Positions 50,774-59,752 of a DNA stretch of 64,000 bases are shown here, piece by piece (the first letter of the stretch is position 1; every line of letters starts with the position of its first letter). Location of the stretch: assembly GCF_900176595.1 (NCBI RefSeq), contig NZ_LT838813.1, positions 930,001 to 994,000 of the forward strand, given 5' to 3'. Below the pieces are notes generated by a model. It was not told where the DNA came from. It was given only the letters and a program-made list of their open reading frames with translations, and ran no database searches. The translations under genes were made by a program, and so were the position numbers. Origin of the DNA: Aquiflexum balticum DSM 16537. Lineage in GTDB: Bacteria > Bacteroidota > Bacteroidia > Cytophagales > Cyclobacteriaceae.

Positions 50774-52453
50774 ATGCCAACACTCCATTTCAAAGGAAAA
50801 ACTTTTGTGCAGAACCACCATTTGGCGGTGAAGTATCACCAATTGGTGCCGAAAAAAGAATTTAGCCTGACTAATAAAGTTTCCTTGCACGATAACCTGA
50901 TTATTCAAGGCGATAATCTGAAAGCCTTGAAGGCATTACTTCCAACTTATGCAGGGAAAGTAAAATGTATTTACATTGATGTTCCTTATAATACAGGCAA
51001 CGAAAATTGGGTTTATAACGACAATGTAAACAGCCCAATGATTCAAGAATGGTTAGGAAAAGCCGTTGATATTGAAGATTTGACAAGGCACGATAAATGG
51101 CTTTGTATGATGATGCCTCGCTTAAAACTATTGCGTGAACTTTTAAGCGAAGATGGCGTAATTTTCATTTCTTGTGATGACAATGAACTTGCTAATTTAC
51201 GTGTGTTGTTAAATGAAATTTTTGGTGAAAATAATTTTTACAGTCAGGTAATTGTAAGGGCAAATAGCAGGGGGCAAACTTATAATCAAATTGCAAAGAC
51301 CCACGAATATTTAATTGTTTATACCAAAAATCCCGAAACTGAATTGTTTGAACTTGAAAAGGACAGTGAATCAAATGATTTAAACCTTAATGACGAAATA
51401 GGTGCATTTAATGTTCGAGAACTTAGAAATCGAAACCCGAAATTCGGAAAACATAATCGTCCAAACTTGTTTTATCCAATTTACATAAACCCAAAATCAA
51501 GTGATAAAGACGGATTTTGCTTGGTCTCATTAACAGAAAGTAAAGAGTTTTCCGAAATGGTTGAACCTTTCAATTCTCAAATGAAGGAAAGTTGTTGGAG
51601 ATGGGGAAAAGATAAGGTTACAAAAAACGTATCTGCAAAAACAACCACAAGCAACTTGGTTGCTAAAAAGAAAAATGATGGCTCTTATGGAATTTACGAG
51701 AAATATCGTAAAACTACTTTTAAGCCAAAATCCATTTGGGACGACAATTCATTTTTGAATGAAACAGGAACAATTGAGTTAAGGGAATTGGGATTAGAAA
51801 ATAAATTTGATTTTCCAAAACCGAAATCTTTGGTAAAACAATGTATTGCCCTTGCTACAAGTGAAGGAGATATTGTTCTTGACAGTTTTTCGGGTTCAGG
51901 AACAACTGCCCAAGCAGTTTTGGAACTTAATGAGGAAAGCGGAATTGAAAGAAATTTCATCTTGGTTGAAATGGAGAGTTACGCAAATGAATTGACAGCA
52001 GAAAGAACAAGACGTGTTATCAAAGGCGTAAAAACTGCCAAAAGCGAATTGCTCAAAAAAGGAACAGGCGGTTCATTCAGTTACTTTGAATTGGGCGACA
52101 CTATTGAAATGGAAAGTTTACTTAGAGGCAAAAATCTTCCTTCGTTTACAGAGTTTGCCCGATACCTTTTCTACACCGCTACAGGCGAAGAATTTAACGA
52201 AAAGTCAATCAACGAAAAAACAGGGTTTATAGGAGAAAGCAAAAACTACGAAGCGTATTTGTTTTACAAAGCAGATATTGAATGGCTCAAGAAAAATGCT
52301 TTGACTTTGGAACTTTGCAAAGGTTTACCAAAATTCAAAAACAAACAACGCTTGATATTTGCCCCTGCAAAATATGTTGACGACCATACTTTGTTGGATT
52401 ACCGAATTGATTTTTGCCAGTTGCCTTACGAAATTTATAGAATACAAAGATGA
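50774..52453 (+). CDS. Type III restriction-modification methyltransferase (Mod)
   Basis: 559 residues with beta-class adenine methyltransferase motif order: motif IV first (IYIDVPYNTGNENW, residues 67-80), a long variable target-recognition part, then motif I (LDSFSGSGTTAQAV, D370-G376). Motif IV reads DVPY instead of DPPY. Would make N6-methyladenine and confer sequence specificity on the Res partner encoded next, with which it overlaps (ATGA). Confidence 0.9.
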   Translation: MPTLHFKGKTFVQNHHLAVKYHQLVPKKEFSLTNKVSLHDNLIIQGDNLKALKALLPTYAGKVKCIYIDVPYNTGNENWVYNDNVNSPMIQEWLGKAVDIEDLTRHDKWLCMMMPRLKLLRELLSEDGVIFISCDDNELANLRVLLNEIFGENNFYSQVIVRANSRGQTYNQIAKTHEYLIVYTKNPETELFELEKDSESNDLNLNDEIGAFNVRELRNRNPKFGKHNRPNLFYPIYINPKSSDKDGFCLVSLTESKEFSEMVEPFNSQMKESCWRWGKDKVTKNVSAKTTTSNLVAKKKNDGSYGIYEKYRKTTFKPKSIWDDNSFLNETGTIELRELGLENKFDFPKPKSLVKQCIALATSEGDIVLDSFSGSGTTAQAVLELNEESGIERNFILVEMESYANELTAERTRRVIKGVKTAKSELLKKGTGGSFSYFELGDTIEMESLLRGKNLPSFTEFARYLFYTATGEEFNEKSINEKTGFIGESKNYEAYLFYKADIEWLKKNALTLELCKGLPKFKNKQRLIFAPAKYVDDHTLLDYRIDFCQLPYEIYRIQR

Positions 52454-54963
52454 GACTAAAGCACTATCAAGAAAAAGTTTTAAAGGAACTCAAAGAATAT
52501 TTGAGTGCTTTGGCTGATGCTAAAAAAGAGTTTGAGGAAATTGCCGAACTCAAACCGCATTTGGCAAAGCATATTAATTTTCCGAAAGAGGCTTGGGAAA
52601 AATCAACAGGTCGTTTGGTTTACAGTTCTAAAACCAACGGATTAGACGAGCCATTGCCCGATATTTATTTCAAAGTGCCAACAGGTGGAGGTAAAACATT
52701 GGTGGCTTGCCACGCTATTGATAATATCCAAAAAACATATCTCAACAAGCAAACAGGATTGATTTTGTGGATTGTTCCCTCTACACAAATTTATCGTCAA
52801 ACCATTTCTGCATTAAAAAACCGAGAGCATCCATACCGTCAGGTTTTGGATATTTCAAGCGGTGGCAGAACGCTTATCAAGGAAAAAACAGAGATATTTA
52901 ATCGCCTTGATGTTGAAGAAAACTTGGTGGTTTTAATGCTGATGCTTCCTTCTGCCAACCGTCAAAACAAAGAAACGCTAAAGGTTTTCAGAGACCAAGG
53001 CGGATTTACTGACTTTTTCCCTCGTGAAGATGATTTTGAAGGACACAAGAAATTAAAAGAATTGATTCCGAATTTGGATTGCTTCACTACTGAAATGGAA
53101 GTATTCGGAACGCAAATAAAAACTTCTCTTGGAAACACATTAAAAGTATTGCGTCCGCTTGTGGTAATTGACGAAGGACACAGGGCTTATGGAGAATTGG
53201 CAAGAAATACCGTTAGAAATTTCAATCCTTCATTTATTCTTGAATTATCGGCAACACCCCCACCCAACAGCAACGAGTTGGTAAAAATTACAGGTCGGGA
53301 ACTGCACGAAGAAGAAATGATAAAGTTGGATATTCACCTAACCAACAAAACAAGTTTAGATTGGCAAGACACTTTATTGGCAAGTTTTGAAAAGCGAAAC
53401 GATTTAGAGAAAAAAGCCAAAGAATACGAAGGAAACACAGGTGAATATATTCGTCCAATTTGCTTGATTCAGGTTGAAAGAACAGGAAAAGACCAAAAAG
53501 ATAAAAAGTTTATTCACGCAGAAGATGCCAAAGAATATTTAATCAAAAAATGCAATGTTCCCGAAAGCCATATTGCGATAAAGTCAAGTGAAAAAGACGA
53601 TATTGAAGGTATTGACTTATTCGCAAATGATTGTGAGATACGTTATATCATAACCAAACAGGCATTACAAGAGGGTTGGGATTGTTCTTTTGCTTATGTG
53701 CTTACAGTGCTTACCAATCCGTCATCAGCAACAGGAATTACACAATTAGTCGGAAGGATTTTAAGACAGCCCTTTGCACGAAAAACCAAAATCAAAGATT
53801 TGGACGAGTGTTATGTTTATACTTTCAGACAAAATGCCAAATCCTTGGTAAGTGAAATTAAAAAAGGGTTGGAAGATGAAGGATTGGGCGATATAGCAGG
53901 CAGAATTGTAAGTGATGATGCAGGAACAGACACAGGCGGTTTAAAAGACCGTGTAATGCAATATCGTTCGGGCTTTAAAAAGTTTGAAGGAAAAATATAC
54001 TTGCCAAAATTCGTCATTCAGGAAAAAGAAAGTTGGCGGGATATGAATTTTGAAATTGATATTCTCAGCGAAATTGATTGGGAAAGTATCAATATTGATG
54101 AAATCAAAAATCTTTCACTTCAAAATAAGCGAAACAAAGAACAGGAAATTGCTTTAGGCTTGAGTGATGAAGAAAAGGAGTTGCTAAAAGAAACGGGCAG
54201 AGAAGAAAAATCAGGCACATTAGAAATTGACGAAGTATTTCTGACAAGACAGATAACGGAAATCATTCCTAATCCTTGGCATTGTTTTCAAATCGGAGAA
54301 AAGGCTATTAAACTTCTTTTGGAAAAATACGAGCGTGAAATAGTTGCAGCCAATTTTGTTTTCATCATTGAAGAACTCAAAAAGATTTTAGAGAAAGAAC
54401 GAAACCGTTTATCAGAACAGGTTTTCAGAAAAATGGTTGCCGACAAAAAATTATGTTTCTTCCTGATTACAGATAAAGGAGGTTTTGAATTACCATCAAG
54501 AATAAAAGTAAAGAGCAACAAACAGTTGGTGCGTAATGACAATACACCAATTCAAAAATCATTGTTCGACTATGTTCCCGAAGAAAACATCAACGACCTT
54601 GAAAAATCGGTTGCCATTTACCTTGACGAGCAAGAAAAATTATTGTGGTGGTATCGCAATATGAGCCGACAGGACTACCACATTCAAGGTTGGAAACGAA
54701 ACAAAATCTATCCTGACTTTCTTGCAGCAGACAAGCAAGAAGAAAAAGACGATTACGGAACTGTGTATGTTTTGGAAACAAAAGGAATCCACCTTAAAAA
54801 TGAGGACACCAAATACAAACAAGACGTATTTGCACTTTGCAATGAATTGGGAGCAAAGAAAGCTTGGAAAGAACTCTTTGATGAATTTCCAGACCACGAC
54901 TTTGAATTTCAAGTAGTATTTGAGGACGAGTGGCAAAATAAGATTAACGAACTAATGGAATAA
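52450..54963 (+). CDS. Type III restriction helicase-nuclease (Res)
   Basis: 837 residues. SF2 helicase with Walker A VPTGGGKT (76-83), DEGH box (241-244), motif III LSATPPP, and motif VI QLVGRILRQPFAR (about 430-442). The C-terminus has a PD-(D/E)xK nuclease pattern: YPDFLAAD ... VYVLETKG (E776, K778). Acts with Mod to cut unmodified DNA after ATP-driven communication between sites. Length and order fit type III Res. Confidence 0.92.
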   Translation: MRLKHYQEKVLKELKEYLSALADAKKEFEEIAELKPHLAKHINFPKEAWEKSTGRLVYSSKTNGLDEPLPDIYFKVPTGGGKTLVACHAIDNIQKTYLNKQTGLILWIVPSTQIYRQTISALKNREHPYRQVLDISSGGRTLIKEKTEIFNRLDVEENLVVLMLMLPSANRQNKETLKVFRDQGGFTDFFPREDDFEGHKKLKELIPNLDCFTTEMEVFGTQIKTSLGNTLKVLRPLVVIDEGHRAYGELARNTVRNFNPSFILELSATPPPNSNELVKITGRELHEEEMIKLDIHLTNKTSLDWQDTLLASFEKRNDLEKKAKEYEGNTGEYIRPICLIQVERTGKDQKDKKFIHAEDAKEYLIKKCNVPESHIAIKSSEKDDIEGIDLFANDCEIRYIITKQALQEGWDCSFAYVLTVLTNPSSATGITQLVGRILRQPFARKTKIKDLDECYVYTFRQNAKSLVSEIKKGLEDEGLGDIAGRIVSDDAGTDTGGLKDRVMQYRSGFKKFEGKIYLPKFVIQEKESWRDMNFEIDILSEIDWESINIDEIKNLSLQNKRNKEQEIALGLSDEEKELLKETGREEKSGTLEIDEVFLTRQITEIIPNPWHCFQIGEKAIKLLLEKYEREIVAANFVFIIEELKKILEKERNRLSEQVFRKMVADKKLCFFLITDKGGFELPSRIKVKSNKQLVRNDNTPIQKSLFDYVPEENINDLEKSVAIYLDEQEKLLWWYRNMSRQDYHIQGWKRNKIYPDFLAADKQEEKDDYGTVYVLETKGIHLKNEDTKYKQDVFALCNELGAKKAWKELFDEFPDHDFEFQVVFEDEWQNKINELME

Positions 54964-54973
54964 GCCAATGCAC

Positions 54974-55102
54974 AGGTGTAAGCACATACCACAGCCCCTC
55001 AAAGCCGACCCACAAGCCAAAGCTGTGGTAAGAGCTTCCACCTCTCCCACCCGAGAAAAATTATTTTTTAAAATCTCCTTCCCTTCTAAAAATTTTAAAA
55101 AC
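54974..55102 (+). repeat. Right structured block of the defence cassette
   Basis: Starts 10 bases after the res stop. Stem-loop 54,974-55,043: AGGTG, GC, ACA bulge, TACCACAGC, 26-base loop with GCCGACCCACAAGCCAA, GCTGTGGTA, AGA bulge, GC, CACCT, followed by TCCCACCCG. Loop, bulges and trailing motif match the left block, while the stem sequence is different but still fully paired. Then 55,057-55,102 is the AT-rich block that is the inverted copy of 47,451-47,493. It probably also ends transcription of the defence operon. Confidence 0.75.
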
Positions 55103-55195
55103 GCCAACACACAACCCGACAGAAAAACATTCGGACAGTTGGTTGCAAAACTCAATATTGACAAGGGTTTCGAGACACGGACGACAAGAACGCCA

Positions 55196-55329
55196 GGGCA
55201 TAACAGCACCTATAAGAAATTGGCGGCTCAGTGGTTAAATGAAGTTCAGTTTTTCAATCAAACTTTCGTGCAGGTTGACAGTTTTGTGCTTCGAAATCGC
55301 CAACTTCTTATAGCTGCAAACCGTTGAAC
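55196..55329 (+). other. attC-like site of the defence cassette
   Basis: R'' GGGCATAAC (55,196-55,204) complementary over nine bases to the cassette start at 47,298. Internal arms CTATAAGAA-A-TTGGCG (55,210-55,225) and CGCCAA-C-TTCTTATAG (55,298-55,313), 15 pairs with one unpaired position, and the junction box GTTGAAC (55,323-55,329, fits GTTRRRY). The 70-base apical part has short internal pairing. Site is interrupted exactly at G|TT by element copy 2. Confidence 0.8.
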
Positions 55330-55459
55330 TAAACCTCCTTCGTCGGTAGTTTTTCTGTATTCCATCATAAAGGCCTGATTTTTAACAATATGTATTAAAT
55401 TTATTCCATGTTCAATCTTTAACTAATTTAATCATGGAAAAAAAAGTTTGCGCCAGAGG

Positions 55460-56269
55460 ATGTATGAGGAGATGTCCTACAGACATTATTCTCCCAGAAG
55501 CATCAAGACCTATCTTAGCCTGGTATCTGTAGTATCAGCTCATTTTGGAAAAAGTCCGGATCTGATCAGTATCCCCGAATTAAAGGACTACCTTTTTAAA
55601 AGGATCAGTTTGGACGGACTTTCGGTATCAAGCATAAACCAGACAATCAGTGCCTTTAAAATACTTTTCAAAGACGTGCTTGAAAGAGATTGGGATACTA
55701 TCAGGATCAAACGGCCAAGACGTCCCAAGCTGCTTCCGGTTGTATTCTCAAAGGAAGAAGTGTCGCATATCCTTAAGAGTATCAGGAACAGAAAGCACTA
55801 TTGCCTGATAGCCCTTACCTACGCCTCGGGGCTCAGGCTTGGTGAGGTGATCAGTCTCAAGCCCGGCGATATAGACAGTGACAGGATGCAGCTTAAAGTG
55901 AGGGGAGGCAAGGGATACAAGGACAGGTATACCCTTCTGCCCCATAAGTTACTGGTACAGCTTCGGGATTACTTCAAAAGCTACCGTCCGGTTACTTATC
56001 TCTTTGAAGGGCAGGTGCCGGGAAAGCCATACAGCGAAAAAAGCGCACAGTCTGTTCTGAAAAAGGCCATGGAATGTGCCGGAATAACAAAGCATGCCTC
56101 TTTCCATACCCTGCGGCATTCCTTCGCCACGCACCTGCTCGAGCAGGGGACCAATGTCAGGATAATCCAGGAACTCCTGGGACACAGATCCCTTAAGACC
56201 ACTACGGTCTACCTGCATATCTGCAATCTGGATCCGGCCCTGATCAAAAGTCCCCTGGATGAGCTTTGA
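55460..56269 (+). CDS. Element-borne tyrosine recombinase (copy 2)
   Basis: 269 residues with all catalytic residues of copy 1 preserved (R126, K151, H216, R219, H242, Y251). One visible amino-acid change, Leu103 to His, away from the active site. The eight-A run between the upstream ATG and this frame is also preserved. Confidence 0.88.
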   Translation: MYEEMSYRHYSPRSIKTYLSLVSVVSAHFGKSPDLISIPELKDYLFKRISLDGLSVSSINQTISAFKILFKDVLERDWDTIRIKRPRRPKLLPVVFSKEEVSHILKSIRNRKHYCLIALTYASGLRLGEVISLKPGDIDSDRMQLKVRGGKGYKDRYTLLPHKLLVQLRDYFKSYRPVTYLFEGQVPGKPYSEKSAQSVLKKAMECAGITKHASFHTLRHSFATHLLEQGTNVRIIQELLGHRSLKTTTVYLHICNLDPALIKSPLDEL

Positions 56270-57441
56270 TGGATGCTGTCAACAAGAGGAATGGTGGGGC
56301 CGAACTCTCAACAGTCCTGGATTCCCAAAAGGAGGTCTTCCTGTCGCAGAAGCATCTGTGCCCTGATCAGAGAAAGGCCTTTAACGACATCCTCCATTGC
56401 CGGACATCACAAATGGGCTCACACAGTCTCTGTTGTGACTCCTGCGGTAGGGTCAAAGTCTGCTATAACAGCTGCAGGAACCGCCACTGTCCGAAGTGCC
56501 AGTACATCAAGCAGCAGCTTTGGGTGGAAAAGCTAAAGTGCAGGCTTCTGCCTGTCAGGTACTTTCACGCCGTGTTTACGGTTCCTGAGTTTCTCAATCC
56601 ATTGTTCTACATCAACCAGAGGTTCTGTTACAACCTGCTCTTTGAATGTTCTGCAAAAGCAGTAAAGAAGACGGCCCTGAACCCGGCATTTCTGGGAGTC
56701 GAAAGCGGCTGTCTGTCGGTACTCCACACTTGGGGCCAATCCCTGAACTACCACCCCCACATCCATATGCTGGTTCCTGCAGGAGGCCTTGACAGTGACG
56801 GGATGCAGTGGCTGTATGCCGGTAAAAAGTTCTTCGTTCCGGTAAAGGCCCTTTCGTCCGTGTTCCGGGGACTGTTCATGGAAAGGCTTTTGGGCGCACT
56901 GGAGGATAACCTTCTCAGGATACCCGAAGGTCAAAAAGAGCTGTTTGCCGATATCAATAGTCTGAAAAAGGAATCTTACGCAAAGATGTGGAATGTCTAT
57001 ATCAAGAAGACTTTCAGGGGGGCGGGCCAGGTGGTCAGCTACCTTGGCAGGTATACCCACAGGGTAGCGATCAGCAACAGCCGTATTCTGGATACAGATG
57101 GTGAAACCGTAAAATTCAGGTGGAAGGATTACAGGGACAACAAAACCAAAACCATGTTGCTTGCCTGTTCCGAGTTTGTCAGAAGATTTATGCAACATGT
57201 ACTGCCAACAGGCTTCTACAAAATCCGCTATTACGGCATCTTGGCCTCGGCCAACAGCAACACCAAAATGAATGAATGTTTCAGGCTGTTGAACATAACA
57301 AGGGAGGTGTCATTTTACCATGGGCTGAGCACCTACGAGGTGATGGAGGAGATTTTCGGAGAAGAGATGTTCAGGTGTACCTGCTGCAAGAACGGAAGGA
57401 TGGTCTTTGCCCCGCCCGGGGAAAAAGGAAACGGTCCCTGA
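56269..57441 (+). CDS. IS91-type Y2 HUH transposase (copy 2)
   Basis: 390 residues, HUH and YxxxY motifs intact. Changes from copies 1/3 include Thr61Arg, Ala197Ser, Arg234Lys, Ser371Thr and a cluster at the last ten residues, showing that this copy diverged before the copy 1/3 duplication. The frame -1 to its end is open further back here than in the other copies because a TAG in that frame is changed. Confidence 0.92.
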   Translation: MDAVNKRNGGAELSTVLDSQKEVFLSQKHLCPDQRKAFNDILHCRTSQMGSHSLCCDSCGRVKVCYNSCRNRHCPKCQYIKQQLWVEKLKCRLLPVRYFHAVFTVPEFLNPLFYINQRFCYNLLFECSAKAVKKTALNPAFLGVESGCLSVLHTWGQSLNYHPHIHMLVPAGGLDSDGMQWLYAGKKFFVPVKALSSVFRGLFMERLLGALEDNLLRIPEGQKELFADINSLKKESYAKMWNVYIKKTFRGAGQVVSYLGRYTHRVAISNSRILDTDGETVKFRWKDYRDNKTKTMLLACSEFVRRFMQHVLPTGFYKIRYYGILASANSNTKMNECFRLLNITREVSFYHGLSTYEVMEEIFGEEMFRCTCCKNGRMVFAPPGEKGNGP

Positions 57442-57644
57442 ATGAAAAAGCAGGGATGAAGTTCTTTGAAAAGCTGAAAGAAAAACAAAACAGAGGTTCT
57501 GTTACAGGGAAAGGTATGCCCGGTCCCAAACAAAATTTCCGAGGAAAAAAGCGGAATCCGTCCAAAACTTCAGGACAATGGTCCAAAACCAGACAAAACC
57601 TTCAAAGCAAAGCAGATAAATACCCATAGGTGTAGCACGGCTTA

Positions 57645-57735
57645 GTCCAACTATGTTTTAAACGCAATCTTGAAACGCCAATTTATTTTGGCTATTTTTT
57701 TGGCTAGATTGCGTCTAAAACACTTTACGTTACCT
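57645..57735 (+). other. attC-like site at the right end of element copy 2
   Basis: Same palindrome as copy 1: R'' GTCCAAC (57,645-57,651), 16-position arm pairing, junction box here GTTACCT (57,729-57,735) because the next cassette begins TTACCTGC. Confidence 0.7.
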
Positions 57736-58806
57736 GCAAGCAAAAAAAACACAACTATGCTAAAATTTAAATTGACCCTATTCAGTTGTTTCTTTCTAAT
57801 TAATGTGTTCGGTCAAAAAATGGAAGTTGTCTTCTTGGACCAAACTGACTCAACACGAAATAATTACACAATTATTTATCCAGATAATAAACCTATTACT
57901 GGATTAATTTTTATAATTCCTGGATTTGGACAGTCTGCGGAAAGAACCTTAGAACAAACTGATTTGCCTATTAAAACTGCCGAAAAAGGGTTGCTAACAA
58001 TAATCCCAACATTACAAGATGGTGTTCAATCATTTGGAGTTGATGACCTAAGCCAAGAGTCGTTGAATAATATAATTCAAGATGTAACAAATAAGCATAA
58101 GTTATCAGGGCTTCCATTTTTTATTGGAGGATTTTCTATTGGTGGAAGTTGTGCAATAAAATACGCACAGAATGCAAAAGTTAAACCGGTCGCAGTATTT
58201 GCCGTTGACCCCCCTTTGGATTTTGAACGGTTTTATAATTCCAGTAAAAGAGATATTAGACTTTCTCTTGATAGAGAACCTAGTCAAGAAAATGTATATA
58301 TGGTGGAAAGGATTGAGAAAGAATTCAATGGTACACCTGAAACATCATTATCAAATTTTTATGCAATTTCTCCATATTCATTCTCTGACCACAATCAAAC
58401 AGCGGTGAAAAGGTTTGGAAATATTCCTTTGAGAATTTATACAGAGCCTGATGTAGATTGGTGGCTTAAAGAAAGGGATTTTGATTTTTCCAATATCAAC
58501 GGACCTGATTGTTCAGCAATGATAAACGAGCTTAACAGACTTGGAAATAACAAAGCAGAATTAATAGTAACGAATAACAAGGGATATAGAAAACCTTATA
58601 ATAATAGACATCCTCATTCATGGAGTATTGTGGATAATGATGATTTGTTGATTTGGTTAATTGAGCAAAAAGAAGCCAGCAGGTAACATCACCTTGGAAG
58701 ACAGCGGGCGGTTCAGAGTAAATAGAAAGTTTAGTATCTTTAGGAAGTTAGGAGTAGGCTGGAAGGGAGCGGCTCCGAAAGCCCGCCGTCTCCAAGCTGA
58801 ATCACG
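57730..58806 (+). mobile_element. 1,077-bp hydrolase gene cassette
   Basis: Starts TTACCTGC after element copy 2 and ends at the G before element copy 3. R'' at its end (GCAGGTAAC, 58,679-58,687) is the exact complement of the junction box at its start (GTTACCTGC, 57,729-57,737). One gene, a 27-base leader and a terminal attC-like palindrome: the classical single-gene cassette plan. Confidence 0.8.
57757..58686 (+). CDS. Secreted alpha/beta-hydrolase
   Basis: 309 residues from the ATG at 57757; the open frame extends upstream into the element end and that part is not expected to be translated. Signal peptide (FKLTLFSCFFLINVFGQ), oxyanion-type segment IFIIPGFGQS and nucleophile elbow GGFSIGGS (Ser127), with a late HPHSWS His as the probable catalytic base. 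Looks like an esterase/peptidase-type hydrolase; substrate unknown. Its TAA stop lies inside the R'' box of the attC-like site, which is common in integron cassettes. Confidence 0.8.
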   Translation: MLKFKLTLFSCFFLINVFGQKMEVVFLDQTDSTRNNYTIIYPDNKPITGLIFIIPGFGQSAERTLEQTDLPIKTAEKGLLTIIPTLQDGVQSFGVDDLSQESLNNIIQDVTNKHKLSGLPFFIGGFSIGGSCAIKYAQNAKVKPVAVFAVDPPLDFERFYNSSKRDIRLSLDREPSQENVYMVERIEKEFNGTPETSLSNFYAISPYSFSDHNQTAVKRFGNIPLRIYTEPDVDWWLKERDFDFSNINGPDCSAMINELNRLGNNKAELIVTNNKGYRKPYNNRHPHSWSIVDNDDLLIWLIEQKEASR

Positions 58807-58812
58807 TTGAAC
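58679..58812 (+). other. attC-like site of the hydrolase cassette
   Basis: R'' GCAGGTAAC (58,679-58,687). Arms CTTGG-a-AGAC-a-GCGGGC (58,693-58,709) and GCCCGC-c-GTCT-CCAAG (58,781-58,796): 15 pairs with one bulged base and one mismatch. Junction box GTTGAAC (58,806-58,812). Stem sequence unrelated to the other two cargo sites, while the layout is the same. Confidence 0.8.
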
Positions 58813-58942
58813 TAAACCTCCTTCGTCGGTAGTTTTTCTGTATTCCATCATAAAGGCCTGATTTTTAACAATATGTATTAAATTTATTCCATGTTCAATC
58901 TTTAACTAATTTAATCATGGAAAAAAAAGTTTGCGCCAGAGG

Positions 58943-59752
58943 ATGTATGAGGAGATGTCCTACAGACATTATTCTCCCAGAAGCATCAAGACCTATCTTA
59001 GCCTGGTATCTGTAGTATCAGCTCATTTTGGAAAAAGTCCGGATCTGATCAGTATCCCCGAATTAAAGGACTACCTTTTTAAAAGGATCAGTTTGGACGG
59101 ACTTTCGGTATCAAGCATCAACCAGACAATCAGTGCCTTTAAAATACTTTTCAAAGACGTGCTTGAAAGAGATTGGGATACTATCAGGATCAAACGGCCA
59201 AGACGTCCCAAGCTGCTTCCGGTTGTATTCTCAAAGGAAGAAGTGTCGCTTATCCTTAAGAGTATCAGGAACAGAAAGCACTATTGCCTGATAGCCCTTA
59301 CCTACGCCTCGGGGCTCAGGCTTGGTGAGGTGATCAGTCTCAAGCCCGGCGATATAGACAGTGACAGGATGCAGCTTAAAGTGAGGGGAGGCAAGGGATA
59401 CAAGGACAGGTATACCCTTCTGCCCCATAAGTTACTGGTACAGCTTCGGGATTACTTCAAAAGCTACCGTCCGGTTACTTATCTCTTTGAAGGGCAGGTG
59501 CCGGGAAAGCCATACAGCGAAAAAAGCGCACAGTCTGTTCTGAAAAAGGCCATGGAATGTGCCGGAATAACAAAGCATGCCTCTTTCCATACCCTGCGGC
59601 ATTCCTTCGCCACGCACCTGCTCGAGCAGGGGACCAATGTCAGGATAATCCAGGAACTCCTGGGACACAGATCCCTTAAGACCACTACGGTCTACCTGCA
59701 TATCTGCAATCTGGATCCGGCCCTGATCAAAAGTCCCCTGGATGAGCTTTGA
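58943..59752 (+). CDS. Element-borne tyrosine recombinase (copy 3)
   Basis: 269 residues, same protein as copy 1, catalytic residues intact, eight-A run preserved upstream. Confidence 0.88.
   Translation: MYEEMSYRHYSPRSIKTYLSLVSVVSAHFGKSPDLISIPELKDYLFKRISLDGLSVSSINQTISAFKILFKDVLERDWDTIRIKRPRRPKLLPVVFSKEEVSLILKSIRNRKHYCLIALTYASGLRLGEVISLKPGDIDSDRMQLKVRGGKGYKDRYTLLPHKLLVQLRDYFKSYRPVTYLFEGQVPGKPYSEKSAQSVLKKAMECAGITKHASFHTLRHSFATHLLEQGTNVRIIQELLGHRSLKTTTVYLHICNLDPALIKSPLDEL

Larger units (their letters stand above)
47299..55323 (+). mobile_element. 8,025-bp defence cassette (XRE, SIR2, HerA, Mod, Res)
   Basis: Begins TTATGCCC right after element copy 1 and ends at the G of an attC-like palindrome before element copy 2. 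The R'' box at its end (GGGCATAAC, 55,196-55,204) is the exact complement of the junction box at its start (GTTATGCCC, 47,298-47,306). It holds five same-strand genes with overlapping ends. The first 380 bases are non-coding leader with hairpins. Very large for an integron cassette, which usually carries one gene. Confidence 0.75.
55324..57729 (+). mobile_element. 2,406-bp recombinase/HUH-transposase cassette-like element, copy 2
   Basis: Same length and ends as copies 1 and 3, inserted at G|TT of the defence cassette's attC-like site. It differs from them at scattered bases, e.g. recombinase Leu103 is His, transposase Thr61 is Arg, and the transposase C-terminus is APPGEKGNGP rather than ATPEGKANGP. 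Both genes remain open. Confidence 0.88.
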
